Shown: positions 9,741 through 21,270 of the stretch, piece by piece
Layout of the letters: the number at the start of each line of letters is the position of its first letter
Position numbering within the stretch: the first letter of the stretch is position 1
Notes under the pieces: generated by a model
Seen by the model: the letters and a program-made list of their open reading frames with translations, nothing else
What the model was told of the DNA's origin: nothing
The model's database searches: none
NCBI GenBank assembly: GCA_033398695.1
Contig: CM065811.1
Location: forward strand, 74,032,001-74,096,000
Source: Orobanche coerulescens
Taxonomy: Eukaryota; Streptophyta; Magnoliopsida; Lamiales; Orobanchaceae
DNA: 64,000 bases
Direction: 5' to 3'
Translations under genes and position numbers: made by a program

Positions 9741-11817
9741 TGTAATATCCGCATTTTTCTTTCCCTTGTAATTGTATTTCCGGTGTAATTCTCGATTTTA
9801 GTGACCCTCGAGTATCCTTCAGTGTAACTTTTCCGTTATCTTTTGATCTGATTCTCGTAATTGTTGTGCGGAACCGCCGTTTCGGGGTTGCCGTGGATTC
9901 ATTCTATGCTATGATGCGTTTTGAGGTGTTCCGTTTGACGTTTCGTTCATAATCCGGTATTTTGGGTCGTTTATATTCTGTATCTAGCGCACGCTAAATT
10001 TCCTGTATAGCGCACGCTAGAAATCCATTCGTAGCGCACGCTAACGATTTAGCCACAGGAGTGGCGGTTCGGCTCGACCCTGCGGACTATCGGATTAGCG
10101 CACGCTATCTCGTCTAGCGCCGCGCTAATGTTGGGAGACTAGCGCCGCGTTAAATTGTTCGGTAGCGCGCGCTAGTACGATCTGCCGATCTTGGGCGCTT
10201 TACTACCGAACTCAATCGGATGCTAGTTAGCGCACGCTACGCTGGTATGGTAGCGCACGCTAACGGGTCGAGTGAGGTTTGGGCGGTTAGCTCTTGGACT
10301 CGGCTGATGTTCGGGTAGCGCACGCTATTGGTCGATAGCGTGCGCTACCGAGAGGTTATTAGCGCACGCTACGCATGTATGGTAGCGCACGCTAACGGCC
10401 AAAAACCCGGCTTCGGATCGACGCTAACAGGAGGGTTTGTAACCCTATCCCGTTAGCGCACGCTAACCTTGAGGTCTTAGCGTGCGCTAACACTCCCGGC
10501 TATATAAACCAGGAGTTGGCCGAGATAATCACAAAATCTCATTTCTTCCTCTTTCCGCGGCCGAGCGACTCCAGAGACGATTTGAGGCGATTCTCTTCTT
10601 CCAATCACTTCAGAGATCCTTGTGCTTGAGTTCTTGGTGTAAGACTAACATCATCCACTTGTGTTTCTCATCCTAAATCCAAGGTAATCTCTTAGAACCC
10701 TACTTTTGGATAATTTGGGGGTTTTGGGATTTTCTTCCGATCCGTTCCGTTTCGTTGATGGATTCATGATGAATATTATTAATCTTGTTGGTATTCTTAG
10801 TTTCCCTACGGATTCATGGTATATTTCGTGATTTTTACGGAATCGAGAGGGTTTGGTTGTGGTCCGCCCTCGTTGTTGTTTATATACGAATATACATGAA
10901 TCGTAGGCGGGTTTCGGGTGTATTCCATTTCCATAATCGTCTAGAGTTGGTTGTGATTGTGTTATTCGAATCGTTAGGTTCATTTCGCGGTTCCTTGCGG
11001 TCGTGTTCAACTCTTCCGTTCCGTTCGTGTCATCGTCTAATTAATCGAGGCAAGTATCCTTATGAACTTACAATCTTGACATAGTAGTTTTGTATGAGAA
11101 ATTGCGTGTGTGTGTATGCTCACTACGGGTTAGACTCGACGGGGTCTCGGTAGGGTTCCACGAAGCTGTGGGACCGCGAGCTTGCTTTTAACCACTGTGG
11201 GTTAGATCCGACGGGGTCTCGGCAGGGATCCACGAAGCTGTGGGTCCGCGGTTAATTGTGGTGCATTTTTACAAATGTGGTTTGATCATTGGCATTTCCG
11301 GAAATGAGTATTTTGGAACTATGTTTTCTTGAATTGCATGCATTACTATATGTGTAAGATGTAAGTCGTTCATCTGGTTACTTGTACTAGCGTAATTGCT
11401 AACCCCTCTGGGGACCCGTTTCGGGGAAATTCGTTTTATGAATTTCAGGTCAGGTTCATCGAGGCAATGGCTACTTGGACCAGTACACGGATGATGGCCG
11501 TGCGTGATGATTGTGCACGAGTGATGTTTTAGTGTCTTTTACCTCTTCGTCTTTTGTGGTTTTGAACTAATAGTTGTACTCGAGTACTTAAGGGGTTCTT
11601 GTTCGTTTGGATTGTATCGTTGCTTATTATGTTGTGTTGGATGATGATGTTATATTGACCGGTTGAACCGGGTGGTTTATTCTGTTTTGCGTCTTTATGA
11701 CATGGTGTTGGTTTGTCATTTATGTGAGTCGATGAGTATGATGCTGTTCAGCCTGGTGGGTCCCATATAGGGATTCACGGCACTGTAATATACCTCGAAT
11801 ATCTTGAGGGTGTTACA
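9741..11817 (+). repeat. E3 3' LTR
   Basis: Matches 2856-4919, ending GGGTGTTACA before the CGCCT duplication. Differences from the 5' copy concentrate in and near the palindrome array (for example TAGCGCCGCGCTA for TAGCGCACGCTA). The rest is nearly identical. Confidence 0.93.
9985..10488 (+). repeat. TAGCGCACGCTA palindrome array, E3 3' LTR
   Basis: About 15 copies in the same order as 3110-3598, ending before TATATAAA at 10501. Several sites differ from their 5' partners by small indels. Confidence 0.87.
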
Positions 11818-12070
11818 CGCCTTTTGCCAAGAATCCTGCTGCTTTTGTAAGAGAAAGCTAAACATTCTTTTATTGTTTAGTTGCCACTTGAACCTCTTTC
11901 CCTCCCCAAGATGCAAGTTGTCTTTTTTTTAAGTTATTCTAATTCCGACTATCAAGGTAACTCCGTGCCTCGTTTCTGTTTTCTCGCCTAAGTATGTTGT
12001 AGTGTGGTCGAGGTGTTTTACGTCAATTCTTACTTCGTCTTCTTCGCTTGGAGTAGTCGGTTTCGTATCA
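11818..12070 (-). repeat. E2 3' LTR, inner part
   Basis: Continues the E2 LTR after E3. With 2134-2855 it totals 970 bp after removing the duplicated CGCCT, equal to the 5' LTR. It begins TGATACGAA on the minus strand and encodes the end of the E2 integrase frame. Confidence 0.92.
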
Positions 12071-12894
12071 TTCCCTCCTTCTTTAAAAGGAATTGTCCTC
12101 AATTCCGCAATCCCATCGTCGTCAAGGTAAGGAGATAGATCGCCTATGTTGAAAGTAGCATGCACTCCATAATCACCCGGAAGTTCTAACTTGTAAGCAT
12201 TGTCGTTCAACTTCGCAACTATTCTAAATGGTCCCTCAGCTCGTGGCATTAACTTGTTCTTACGCTTACTCGGGAATCGTTCCTTCCTTAAATGTAACCA
12301 AACTAAATCTCCAACCTCGAATAATCTCAGCTTTCTTTGCTTGTTCGACTTCCTTTTGTATGTCTCGTTTGTTTCCTTGATTCGATTCCGCACCTGTTCG
12401 TGTAATTTCATCATTGATTTTAGTTTCGACTCCGCATCCTTATGCACCAATTCATCACTTGGTAGTGGAATTAGATCTAGCGGTATGTAAGGGTTCAGCC
12501 CGTAAACTACTTCAAATGGAGAGTGTGCCGTGGCATGAGTAGGAGATCGATTATAAGCAAACTCCGCATGTGCCAATTTCAGATCCCAGTCCTTTTGCGT
12601 TTTGCTTACCAAGCCTCGCAATAGCGTTCCCAGTGTTCGATTAGTCACTTCAGTTTGTCCGTCGGTTTGAGGATGATGCGAAGTACTAAACAAAAGCTTG
12701 GTTCCCACCTTTCTCCACAATGTGTTCCAAAAATAGCTTAGGAACTTCGAGTCCCTGTCCGACACAATAGTTTTTGGGACTCCATGTAATCGTACCACCT
12801 CTCTAAAATACAAGTCAGCAACATTACTCGCATCATCGGTTTTGTGACAAGCAACAAAATGAGCCATCTTTGAAAAACGATCGACAACAACCAT
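11929..12894 (-). CDS. E2 integrase core and C-terminal domain, running into the LTR
   Basis: An open 321-codon segment of the E2 polyprotein. It starts in the catalytic core ([12 protein letters not shown]), with the second Asp in VSDRDSKF and the Glu in TDGQTEV. It continues through [14 protein letters not shown] and AEGPFRIV to FNIGDLSPY and FKEGGND, all typical of CRM-type integrase. The LTR boundary is at 12070, so the last 47 codons lie inside the 3' LTR; CRM elements are known for such overlap. The segment is cut off upstream by a TGA at 12912-12910. Confidence 0.85.
   Translation of the reverse strand: MVVVDRFSKMAHFVACHKTDDASNVADLYFREVVRLHGVPKTIVSDRDSKFLSYFWNTLWRKVGTKLLFSTSHHPQTDGQTEVTNRTLGTLLRGLVSKTQKDWDLKLAHAEFAYNRSPTHATAHSPFEVVYGLNPYIPLDLIPLPSDELVHKDAESKLKSMMKLHEQVRNRIKETNETYKRKSNKQRKLRLFEVGDLVWLHLRKERFPSKRKNKLMPRAEGPFRIVAKLNDNAYKLELPGDYGVHATFNIGDLSPYLDDDGIAELRTIPFKEGGNDTKPTTPSEEDEVRIDVKHLDHTTTYLGEKTETRHGVTLIVGIRIT
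12071..12086 (-). promoter_or_regulatory. E2 polypurine tract
   Basis: On the minus strand AAAGAAGGAGGGAA directly precedes the LTR start TGATACG. It lies within the integrase frame, as expected where the coding region overlaps the LTR. Confidence 0.75.
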
Positions 12895-12909
12895 AATCGC
12901 ATCCTTTCC

Positions 12910-13851
12910 TCATTGGGTTCGAGGCAAAGCAACGATGAAATCCATCGAGACATCTTCCCATGGCCTCTCCAAAATCGGTAAAGTTGTGTAGACTCCTAGT
13001 TTGAACGAACTCTTCGCAACATGGCACGTCACACATTTACTAATTATATTATGGACATCCCCTTGCATCCTTGGCCAATAAAAATGTTCTTTAAGCACAT
13101 CCAATGTCTTGGCCGAACCAAAGTGACCAGCCAAACCTCCCCCGTGAGCCTCTCGAACCAGCAATTCTCGAATCGTGTGCCTTGGTAGAGAAAGACGATT
13201 TCCCTTAAAAAGAAAGCCTTCCTGTATCGAAAATTCTCCCATCGGGCCAGGTTTGCACAGGGCGAAGGTCTCGCCAAAATCCATATCACCTTCGTAATAC
13301 TTCTTTACTGTATCGAATACAAGCAAACGAACATCAAGAGTGGTGAGTAAGGCATAACGCCTAGACAATGCATCTGCTACAACATAGCTCTTGCCATCCT
13401 TATAATTTGATGAGAAGTGAAATGATTGTAAAAATTCCACCCAGTTCGCATGCCTGGGACTTAACTTGTGCTGTCCGTTAATATACTTCAATGATTCATG
13501 GTCTGAGTGTATGATAAAATGCTTTGGACGAAGATAGTGACTCCAATGATCTAGAGCCCTCACAATAGCATAAAACTCCTTGTCATACGTACAATAATTG
13601 AGACGAGCACCGTTTAACTTTTCTGAAAAATAAGCGATAGGTCACTTTCCTTGAATGAGAACTGCCCCAATGCCAACTCCACTAGCATCACATTCTACCT
13701 CAAACGGTTGCGAAAAATCGGGTAGTGCTAAGATTGGTGCTTCACACAACTTTGCTTTCAAATTTGCGAACGACTCCTGAGCAGTACGGCTCCAATTAAA
13801 CGTGCCCTTCTTTAAACATTCGGTTATTGGGCTTGCAATGGTACTGAAATC
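12910..13851 (-). pseudogene. E2 RNase H and integrase zinc-binding domain (two stops)
   Basis: The RNase H part contains [13 protein letters not shown] and [15 protein letters not shown], then [10 protein letters not shown] and [10 protein letters not shown]. The integrase N-terminus follows, with [14 protein letters not shown] and the first catalytic Asp in [15 protein letters not shown] interrupts it at 13644-13642, and another at 12912-12910 closes the segment. The frame is otherwise the same as in the flanking E2 pieces. Confidence 0.85.
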
Positions 13852-14955
13852 TCAAATGAATCTTCGGTAAAATGAAGCCAGTCCGTGGAACGATCTAACT
13901 TCCGTTACTGTAGTGGGAACTGGCCAGGACTTAATTGCTTCGATCTTTGCTTGATCGACCGACACTCCTTCCTTCGAAACAATATATCCAAGAAAGACTA
14001 TACTTTCGACCAAAAATGAGCACTTCTCCTTTTTTCCATACAACTTCTGGTTTCTAAGGGTTTCGAAGACTTGTCTCAAGTGTTCGAAATGTTCTTGCAA
14101 TGATCGGCTGTAGATCAGAATATCATCTAAGTATACGACCACAAATTTCCCTAAGAATGGTTTAAGTACCTCATTCATCAAGCGCATGAAAGTACTCGAC
14201 GCATTTGTAAGGCCGAACGGCATAACGGTCCATTCATACAATCCGTGTTTAGTTTTGAAGGCCGTCTTCCATTCATCTCCCTCCCGCATACGAATCTGGT
14301 GATAGCCACTTCGTAGGTCAACTTTTGAAAAGATCACAGATCCATGTAATTCGTCCAACATGTCATTAAGCCTCGGAATCGGAAATCGATACTTGATGGT
14401 TATATTGTTCACAGCTCGACTGTCAATACACATTCTCCACGACCCGTATTTCTTAGGAACCAATAATACCGGAACCGCACAAGGACTTAGGCTTTCTCGA
14501 ACATACCCACGATCCATTAGTTCCTCGATTTGGTGTTGTAATTCCTTCGTCTCCTCGGGATTACATCTATAGGCAGCTTTGTTAGGGAGCGACACACCCG
14601 GTATGAGGTCGATCTGATGTTCAATCCCACGAATAGGTGGCAAACCCGACGGTAATTCTTCGGGAAAAACATCCGCAAATTCGTGTAATAAGGCATCCAT
14701 CCTTTCGTTCCGCACAACCATGTTACCATTCCGTGTCTCCTTTAGAACCAACAAGTACACGCACTTGCCATCATTAATAGCATGTTCCACATCTCGTTCG
14801 CTAGCAAACATGGCCAGTTTTGGCTTTTCACTTCGACTAGAACTCATAGAGTGAATAGCTTGACGTGACATTGGTTTAAGCACAATCTTCTTGCCCTTAT
14901 CCCGTAACTCGTACTCATTGCTTCTTCCTCGGTGTAAAACGTCCCTATCAAACAT
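13852..14955 (-). pseudogene. E2 reverse transcriptase
   Basis: A 367-codon open segment. Protease-RT linker text is followed by [20 protein letters not shown], then [35 protein letters not shown] and the catalytic motif [11 protein letters not shown], which is intact. It ends at a TGA (13854-13852) that looks like a CGA Arg codon with C changed to T. Of the RT copies here it has the best-kept catalytic region. Confidence 0.88.
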
Positions 14956-15762
14956 CTATGGTCTTCCCAACAGTACATGGCATGCATCCATCGGGAGTAC
15001 ATCACATAATACGTTGTCTTCATATGAACCCATGGCTAGTCCAATCCTTACTTGTTTAGTCACCCTTATTTTGCTCCCATCATCGAGCCAATGCAAAGTG
15101 TAAGGTTTTGGGTGAGTCGTAGTGGTCAGCCCGAGTTTAGTCACCATCTCGCTGGAAGCGACGTTGGTGCAACTCCCTCCATCAACGATCAAACTACACC
15201 ATTTATTTCCAACTTGACACTTCGTGTGAAATATTTGATTCCGCTGTTCCGAATCATTCGAAACAGTTTTGGCTTGTAGCATCTGTAGAACTAAATCCGT
15301 GTCATAGCTTGGAGCATCGTAAGTCTCGCATTCTTCTCCTTCTTCGTCCCTCGTGTCGAAATCAAATACATCACCCAATCTTTCTTCCTCAACCAACAAC
15401 TCGTCTCGGATCGTGACAGCTTCCCTGAGTGTGACCACTCGCTTGTTCGGACAAGCATTTTGATAATGTCCGAACCCTTGACATTTGAAACATCTCACCT
15501 TAGCCAAACTCGTCTCCTTCGGTACGTAGGGTACAGTTTCCTTAGCAGGAATCACAACAGGGACCGGAGTCGGTACAGTTGCCTTAGCATCTGAACTAGA
15601 TCCGATGCTTGGGTTTCCAAATTTGACTGGAAACTCGGGTTTATACATATTCATCCTGTTTTGAGCTTCTAACTTCACACATAACCCACATAATATATCG
15701 AAGTCCTCACATGGATACAGTTCCACCGAGTTAGCTATGCTTCGGTTTAAGCCGCGCAAGAA
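14956..15762 (-). pseudogene. E2 nucleocapsid and protease
   Basis: Holds one zinc knuckle, CFKCQGFGHYQNAC (CX2CX4HX4C), and a protease core, VDGGSCTNVASSEMV, with DG-G in place of the usual D-S/T-G, as known in this lineage. It is separated from RT by TAG at 14958-14956, probably a former Trp codon, and from upstream Gag by TGA at 15765-15763. Confidence 0.85.
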
Positions 15763-16287
15763 TCACGACATCTTCTGCTCCTCATTCTCCTCTATCTCTC
15801 CCATTAAGGTTAGATTCTCAAACTCCTCAATGTACTCACTGACATTTAACTTTCCTTGCATGAGATCTGCAATCTTCCTGTACAAGGACAACCGATGTGA
15901 CGTTGGTACATATCTTTTGCGAAGTTTTCTTTTTAACGAATCCCACGAACGGATCTTTTCTTTCCCCGCACGAGTTCTTCGTGTCTTAATTCCTTCGTAC
16001 CAACGTGAAGATCCTTTTCTCAACTTGAGGATTGCATACTTACACCTTTTCTCATCGTCAAGGTCTTTAAAATCGAACATACAATCAATTTTTCGTTCCC
16101 ATTCCACGTAAACTTCAGGATCTATTCCGCCAACGAACTCTGGAAGCTCGTTCACCTTGAACTCTTCAACATGGCGTGAGGGTCGTTCATAGTCACCACG
16201 CCTAGGTTGCCCGATCTTTGGTCGTGCAGTGCGTCCACGCAATGCGTCACGAAGTTTTGCCAAGAAATCAGCGTCGTTGAGATCCAT
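15763..16287 (-). pseudogene. E2 gag (capsid)
   Basis: The chosen start is ATG at 16287 (MDLNDADF); the frame is open further upstream into the primer site but without ATG. Capsid motifs: FVGGIDPEVYVEWERKID, RCKYAILKLRKG, RKRYVPTSHRLSLYRKIADL and VSEYIEEFENL, all typical of CRM-type Gag. The segment ends at TGA 15765-15763, a likely Trp-to-stop transition, after which the same frame continues. Confidence 0.85.
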
Positions 16288-16305
16288 AATGCCAAATATC
16301 AAGAA

Positions 16306-16324
16306 CTTGGGCTCCGATGCCACT
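16306..16324 (-). promoter_or_regulatory. E2 primer binding site
   Basis: The minus strand reads TGGCATCGGAGCCC shortly after the 5' LTR end at 16327. It matches the initiator-tRNA-Met site TGGTATCAGAGC at 10 of 12 positions. Confidence 0.75.
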
Positions 16325-16326
16325 TA

Positions 16327-17296
16327 TGATACGAATTCTCTCTTGAGATGCGAATTCGCTATCGATAAAGCAGAAGGCTTTGTGACGAGCGGAAGCTATT
16401 GGCAAAAAACTGTCGGGAACTGACAACAACAGTTCGCTACAGCAACAATATTGACGAGTAGTATGCGCGCATGATGGAAACGGTAATTCGATACAGCCAC
16501 AAGGTAGGAACTTGGACAAATTTAAAAGACTTGAAACAGGCCACCTCCAAACAGCGATACTCGAAATAGCACGTTTTGGACGGAAGCGAATTTGAAACCG
16601 GAAACAAGTTCGAAGGATCGAACAACACTTTATGCGAAATATCGGACAAGTATAAAACTATATCGAAAAGCAAACAGAATATCGAAACAAGATATAAACA
16701 GATGTTTTTATCAAATTAGACCTATAATTTGATAAAGTGATTTCTCCTCAAGACCTGTTGAGAATCAATCAGATTAATACTCGAAACGCGTCGAATAAAA
16801 ACCAAGTTTTGATGAAAAGCATTCACCAGAGAAAAACACAAAGTGTTCTTATTTCTTCAACATTCAATTATCCTTCATTACAACTCTACTGCCACTATTT
16901 ATAGGTAAAAAGTGGCCCGCCCAAATAATTTAACTATTACAAGTTGTTCTTTAAAATAATAAAAAGATAATAAAAGGTTCCCTATGTCACTTGTTGACAA
17001 AAGTGAAAGTTGGGTCTTTGTCTCCAAGTTGCTTGCTGACAGCCGCCTTTTGCCAAGAATCCTGCTGCTTTTGTAAGAGAAAGCTGAACATTATTTTATT
17101 GTTTAGTTGCCACTTGAACCTCTTTCCCTCCCCAAGATGCAAGTTGTCTTTTGTTTAAGTTATTCTAATTCCGACTATCAAGGTAACTCCGTGCCTCATT
17201 TCTGTTTTCTTGCCTAAGTATGTTGTAGTGCGGTCAAGATATTTTACGTCAATTCTTACTTCGTCTTCTTCGCTTGGAGTAGTCGGTTTCGTATCA
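16327..17296 (-). repeat. E2 5' LTR (intact, 970 bp)
   Basis: TG...CA ends within the inverted repeat TGATACGAA/TTCGTATCA. A minus-strand CTATAAATAG box lies at 16895-16904. It is nearly identical to the E2 3' LTR pieces and lacks the short-palindrome arrays seen in the other families. Confidence 0.93.
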
Positions 17297-18794
17297 CTTT
17301 GTACATCTTGCTAGACCCTGGATGAATGGAGTAAGGGGTAACATGAGCTTCTCTCAAAATTGAGTTTTTCAACTCGTCATCCGCCGGTACGCATAATCGG
17401 TTCTTAAATCACAGAAGTCCATCCTCGTGGACCACAAATCCAGGGTCTTTCCTATGAGCCACATCCTCACGGATGCGCAACAAAAACGGGTCTGAACCCT
17501 GATTCACTCTGATCGCCTCCTCAAGTGGTTATGAAATCTCTAACATGCAAAGTTGCCCTTGAACTCGCTGTAACCAAACCTCGATCTCGGGTCTTAGGAA
17601 TTCCTATTGAAGTTCATTCTGAGCACTCAAATGAGCAAGCATTCGGCGACGACGTTCGCCTTGACCAGGTGGTATAGTATCTCAATATCATAATCTTTGA
17701 TTAGTTCCAACCACCATATCTGTCGCATGTTTAACTCCTTCTGAGTGAATATATACTTCAAACTCTTATGATCTGTGAAAATCTAACAGGTGACGCCATA
17801 AAGATAATGACGCCAAATCTTCATTGCGAATGCCACGAATGCTAGCTCCAGGTCGTGCGTGTAAGGTCTCAGTTGCCGCGAAGCATAGGCAATAACTTTC
17901 CCATTCTATATTAATACACATCTGAGGCCGTGTCCGGATGCGTCACTATAAACCACGAATCCTTCCATCCCTTGTGGCAAGGAAAGGACAGGTGCTGAAA
18001 TTAAACAGCTCTTGAGTTCCTCAAAAATATGTTGACACGCATCATACCACGTGTTTTTCTTATCCTTCCGCAAAAGGTTCGTTATGGGTTGAGCGATTTT
18101 TGAAAATCCTTCCACAAATCGCCAGTAATAGCCTGCTAATCCGAGAAAGCTTCGGATTTCCTTAACATTCTTCAGAGGTTGCCAATCTCGGATAACCTTC
18201 TTCTTCTAAGGGTCGACACGTACTCCGTCTGATGAAATCACATGTCCGAGAAACGTCACCTCGGACATCCAGAATTCACATTTGGAAAAATTTCCATAGA
18301 GTTGCTCTCGTCTCAACACGTCGAGAACCTGATGAAGGTGAACTTCGTGCTCCTCTCGGTCACGAGAATAAATTAAAATGTCGTTTTTGAAAACAACCAC
18401 TAACTGATCTAAATAGTCGATCAAAACCCGATTCATTAACTCCATGAATACCGCAGGTGCATTAGTTAACCCAAACAGCATTACTACGAACTCGTAGTGC
18501 CCATAGCGTATTCGAAACGCCATCCTTGCGATATCCGACTCTCGAATTCACAACTGATGATACCCAGATCTTAAATCTATCTTGGAAAATACTGAAGCTC
18601 GCTGAAGTTGATCTAAGAGATCATCAGTATGGGGTAGGGGATATTTGTTCTTGATCGTCACCCTGTTCAACTCTCGATATCAATACACAAGGAAAATGAA
18701 CCATCCTTCTTCTTGACAAATAACACTAGTGCTCCCCACGGGGACGCACTCGGTCAGATATAACCTTTCTCGGGCAATTCCTCCAGTTGATTCG
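17297..18794 (-). pseudogene. E1 RT, RNase H and integrase start (broken)
   Basis: From high to low coordinate: RT text with [15 protein letters not shown] motif and [12 protein letters not shown] (18206-18523), where the catalytic IDD has become KND; RNase H with [13 protein letters not shown] (17906-18115) and a later KSLKYIF region; then integrase up to HPGSSKMYK, which is cut by E2 at 17297. Several stops and frameshifts separate the parts. Confidence 0.85.
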
Positions 18795-19442
18795 TCAATT
18801 CCTGCATTTCGGTCGTGGCCATAGATACAGTGCCTTTGATAATGGGGACGTACCAAGCTCCAACTCTATCGTGAATTCCATATCTCTCTGTGGAGGCAAA
18901 CCAGGTAACTCGTCTGGGAATACATCGGTGTATTCTCTGACTACCGTGATATCCATCAATGACACTGATGGTTTCTCGATCTTGGTCATATAGCACCAAT
19001 AACCTACACACCCCTGATTGAGTAATTTCACTGCTTTCATCATATTAATGACTTTTCCGGAACGGCTGGGGTTACCCCCCTGAAATACACACTCGACTCC
19101 ATCTTCTGAAATGATAGTGACCATACGTTTACGGACACTAAGTATGGCATCATGACAATCCATCCAATCAATACCCAAAATAACATCATCTCTAGGTAAA
19201 TCTACCACGATTAGGTTTGCCAACCAAATACGTCCATTAAGCTGAATCAGACAATTCTTAATCTCACGATCTCCGATAATTCTTCTACCATCAGGTAGTC
19301 CAATGATATAAGGTTCACAACTAGTAGCACTATCCAGATGAAGTCTACTCAAGCATGACTCGAAAATGAATGAATGCGATGCACCAGTATCAAAAAGGGT
19401 ACACATAGGTTGAGATAGAATTTCGAGTGTACCTGAGATCAT
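18795..19442 (-). CDS. E1 protease and start of RT, open 215 codons
   Basis: An intact active-site motif LFDTGASHSFI lies near residue 16-26, followed by LPDGRRIIGDREI and a VILGIDWMDCHDAIL motif typical of Gypsy protease. It runs on to the RT linker YTDVFPDELPGLPPQRD. The frame ends where RT decays. A fragment of the polyprotein, not a separate gene. Confidence 0.82.
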   Translation of the reverse strand: MISGTLEILSQPMCTLFDTGASHSFIFESCLSRLHLDSATSCEPYIIGLPDGRRIIGDREIKNCLIQLNGRIWLANLIVVDLPRDDVILGIDWMDCHDAILSVRKRMVTIISEDGVECVFQGGNPSRSGKVINMMKAVKLLNQGCVGYWCYMTKIEKPSVSLMDITVVREYTDVFPDELPGLPPQRDMEFTIELELGTSPLSKALYLWPRPKCRN

Positions 19443-20770
19443 TCAGGCCTCCGGATCGTCGGTCCTCTTCATCTTGTAAATTCGGGGCTTGCCGGCCCCC
19501 AAACCGGATGCTCTCGTCTGATAATTATGAGCTCCGCCTTTCGCTGCTCCCGTCGTCTTAAACAACGCGGACTGAGTGGCCTGATTCTGAACAACTGACT
19601 GCTTCGGGGCCTGATATGCCATCAGAGTTGGTTTGGATTCCCTTCGGCAGAATCGGGCCTTATGCCCGGCAATTCCACAGTTATTACACGTGATAGTCTG
19701 CCTCGGACACTTAGTGCTGAAATGACCCTGCTCTCCACAGTTGAAACAGGTGATGGCCGAACTGGCCACTCGGGACTGAGACTCCGTAGGTTTGGGCGCC
19801 ATAGGAGGTCGCTCAGAAAAAGTAGAGCCCGAGGCTTCTTGAAGGTTGTCTGACTTCCTTCGGACTGATTATGCTTCTTCGATTTCTTGCTAGCAGATGA
19901 AGGTTGTTGCTTAGCAATTTCCTTAGCAGTAAGCTCATAAGTAAGAGCTTTCTCGATGAATTCGGCCAGAGTGGTGCAATGATGATTAAGTAACTGCATA
20001 CACATACGAGGTTTCAAACTCTTACTTAAATACTTGATCTTATCCGCCTCGGAGTGGATAATGGATGATGCGAATGGAAGCAGCTCCTAAAACTTCTCGG
20101 CAATGGCGAGAACATCTTCTTCCGTTGAGGGGTCGGGACTGAGTAACTCCGACAATTTGGCCTCCCTGAGTGGGTCCGGATAATATCTTTACATCATGAG
20201 AGTCTTGAACTGGTCCCACGTGCAAGATCCGTCGGTGGGCTTCAAAGATATCCACCATGAGTGAGCACTCTTGCCCAGATAGTAAGCCGCAACTGAAACT
20301 TTGTGCCCTTCGGGACAGTCCACCATAGCAAATAGTTTCTCAAAGTGTTCAAGTTAGTGAACAATATCCGCCGGTTCAGACGAGCCCTCAAAAGTAGGTG
20401 GTCTCTGGTGAGAGATGTCGCCAATGATACTGCTCACACTCTTCTCTTGCCTCTGAGGTGGCGGCGGAGGAGCCTGTTGATTCTGGGCAGTTGAGTTCTA
20501 CATCGTCTCCATCAGACGTGCCATCTAAGTCATCTGGGCCATCATGCCCTGCATAAAAGTGAGTGGATCAACTCGAACACCTTCTGATTGAGCTGTGTCC
20601 CGGGTACGACTTCCTGAAAGTGAGTGATTATTTCTGGGTGAATGAGTGGCAGCGTCGCTGCTGGTTGAATTAACATTATTCCTCGCGTTCGCGTGTGTAT
20701 TCACACGAGCTCTCGGGTTTCGGCCCGCATCGCGGCCTCTTCTTCTGTGTCCTCTGACACCTCTATCCAT
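19443..20770 (-). pseudogene. E1 gag (broken)
   Basis: Starts near 20770 with a basic RG-type N-terminus (MDRGVRGHRRRGRDAG), then capsid text in more than one frame and a long segment at 19622-20017 (TLAEFIEKALTYELTAKEI). Two zinc knuckles lie in 19443-19802: CFNCGEQGHFSTKC and CNNCGIAGHKARFC. At least three frameshifts or stops separate the parts. Confidence 0.85.
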
Positions 20771-21270
20771 ACTGAAGTAGGAAAGTCACATGATAATTAT
20801 AGATCTCGCATGAATATCGCATTATGATCACGTTATGAATTGATAATAATGAGCATACATGCTCTAATACAATGATTACATGGAGGATAAACTGAGGTAA
20901 CATGATTATCTGATGAAATTCTTGAAATGATTATCTTGAACAAGTTGACAAGATTGATAATACGATCCACAAGATCAACAACTGAATAATGAGATTGACT
21001 GAGTGATTAATGAGTTAACATGATCGACATGATCATAATGAAAATGATGATTGAGGATTGTTGACTGATGAATGATGAATGAGTGATTCTTATTGCCAGA
21101 AATTATACCATTGCGTCAGAAATCATACTGTTCTTTCAGTCTGAGGGGCTTGACGCCTGCACAGGTCACACGTGATGCGAACGTACAATGATACTAGTCT
21201 GATGAACGATGATTTCAAATGAGACATGACTCGGAAGGTAGTATTCAAAACCATGCTCCGATACTAACTC
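20771..21270 (-). other. E1 leader and primer site region
   Basis: AT-rich untranslated leader with simple TGAATGA-like runs. Next to the LTR (about 21253-21266) the minus strand reads TTAGTATCGGAGC, a decayed form of the initiator-Met primer site. Nothing coding is visible. Confidence 0.7.

Larger units (their letters stand above)
2856..11817 (+). mobile_element. E3: Tekay/Del-like Gypsy element nested in E2 LTR
   Basis: A complete 8,962-bp plus-strand element bounded by TGTAATATCC and GGGTGTTACA, with CGCCT duplicated at 2851-2855 and 11818-11822. LTRs are 2,064 and 2,077 bp. Internal region: initiator-Met primer site, gag, protease, RT, RNase H, integrase, polypurine tract. Gag to RNase H carry many small deletions while integrase is fully open. 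It is younger than E2, which is younger than E1. Confidence 0.93.
2134..17296 (-). mobile_element. E2: CRM-like chromovirus inserted in E1 integrase
   Basis: Bounded by TGATACGAA and TTCGTATCA, with the 5-bp target duplication CTTTG at 2129-2133 and 17297-17301. Without the nested E3 it is about 6.2 kb. Both LTRs are 970 bp once E3 and its duplicated CGCCT are removed from the left one. The polyprotein resembles centromeric retrotransposon (CRM) chromoviruses: Gag with RCKYAILKLRKG, protease with DGGSCTNVAS, and an integrase ending in FKEGGND whose frame runs into the 3' LTR. CRM elements are known to accumulate at centromeres, so the CRM call implies, but does not prove, a pericentromeric position. 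Confidence 0.85.

Noticed and set aside
11929..12070. Integrase frame entering the LTR as an annotation error
   Set aside because: The frame is continuous, and LTR overlap by the integrase end is known for CRM-type elements.
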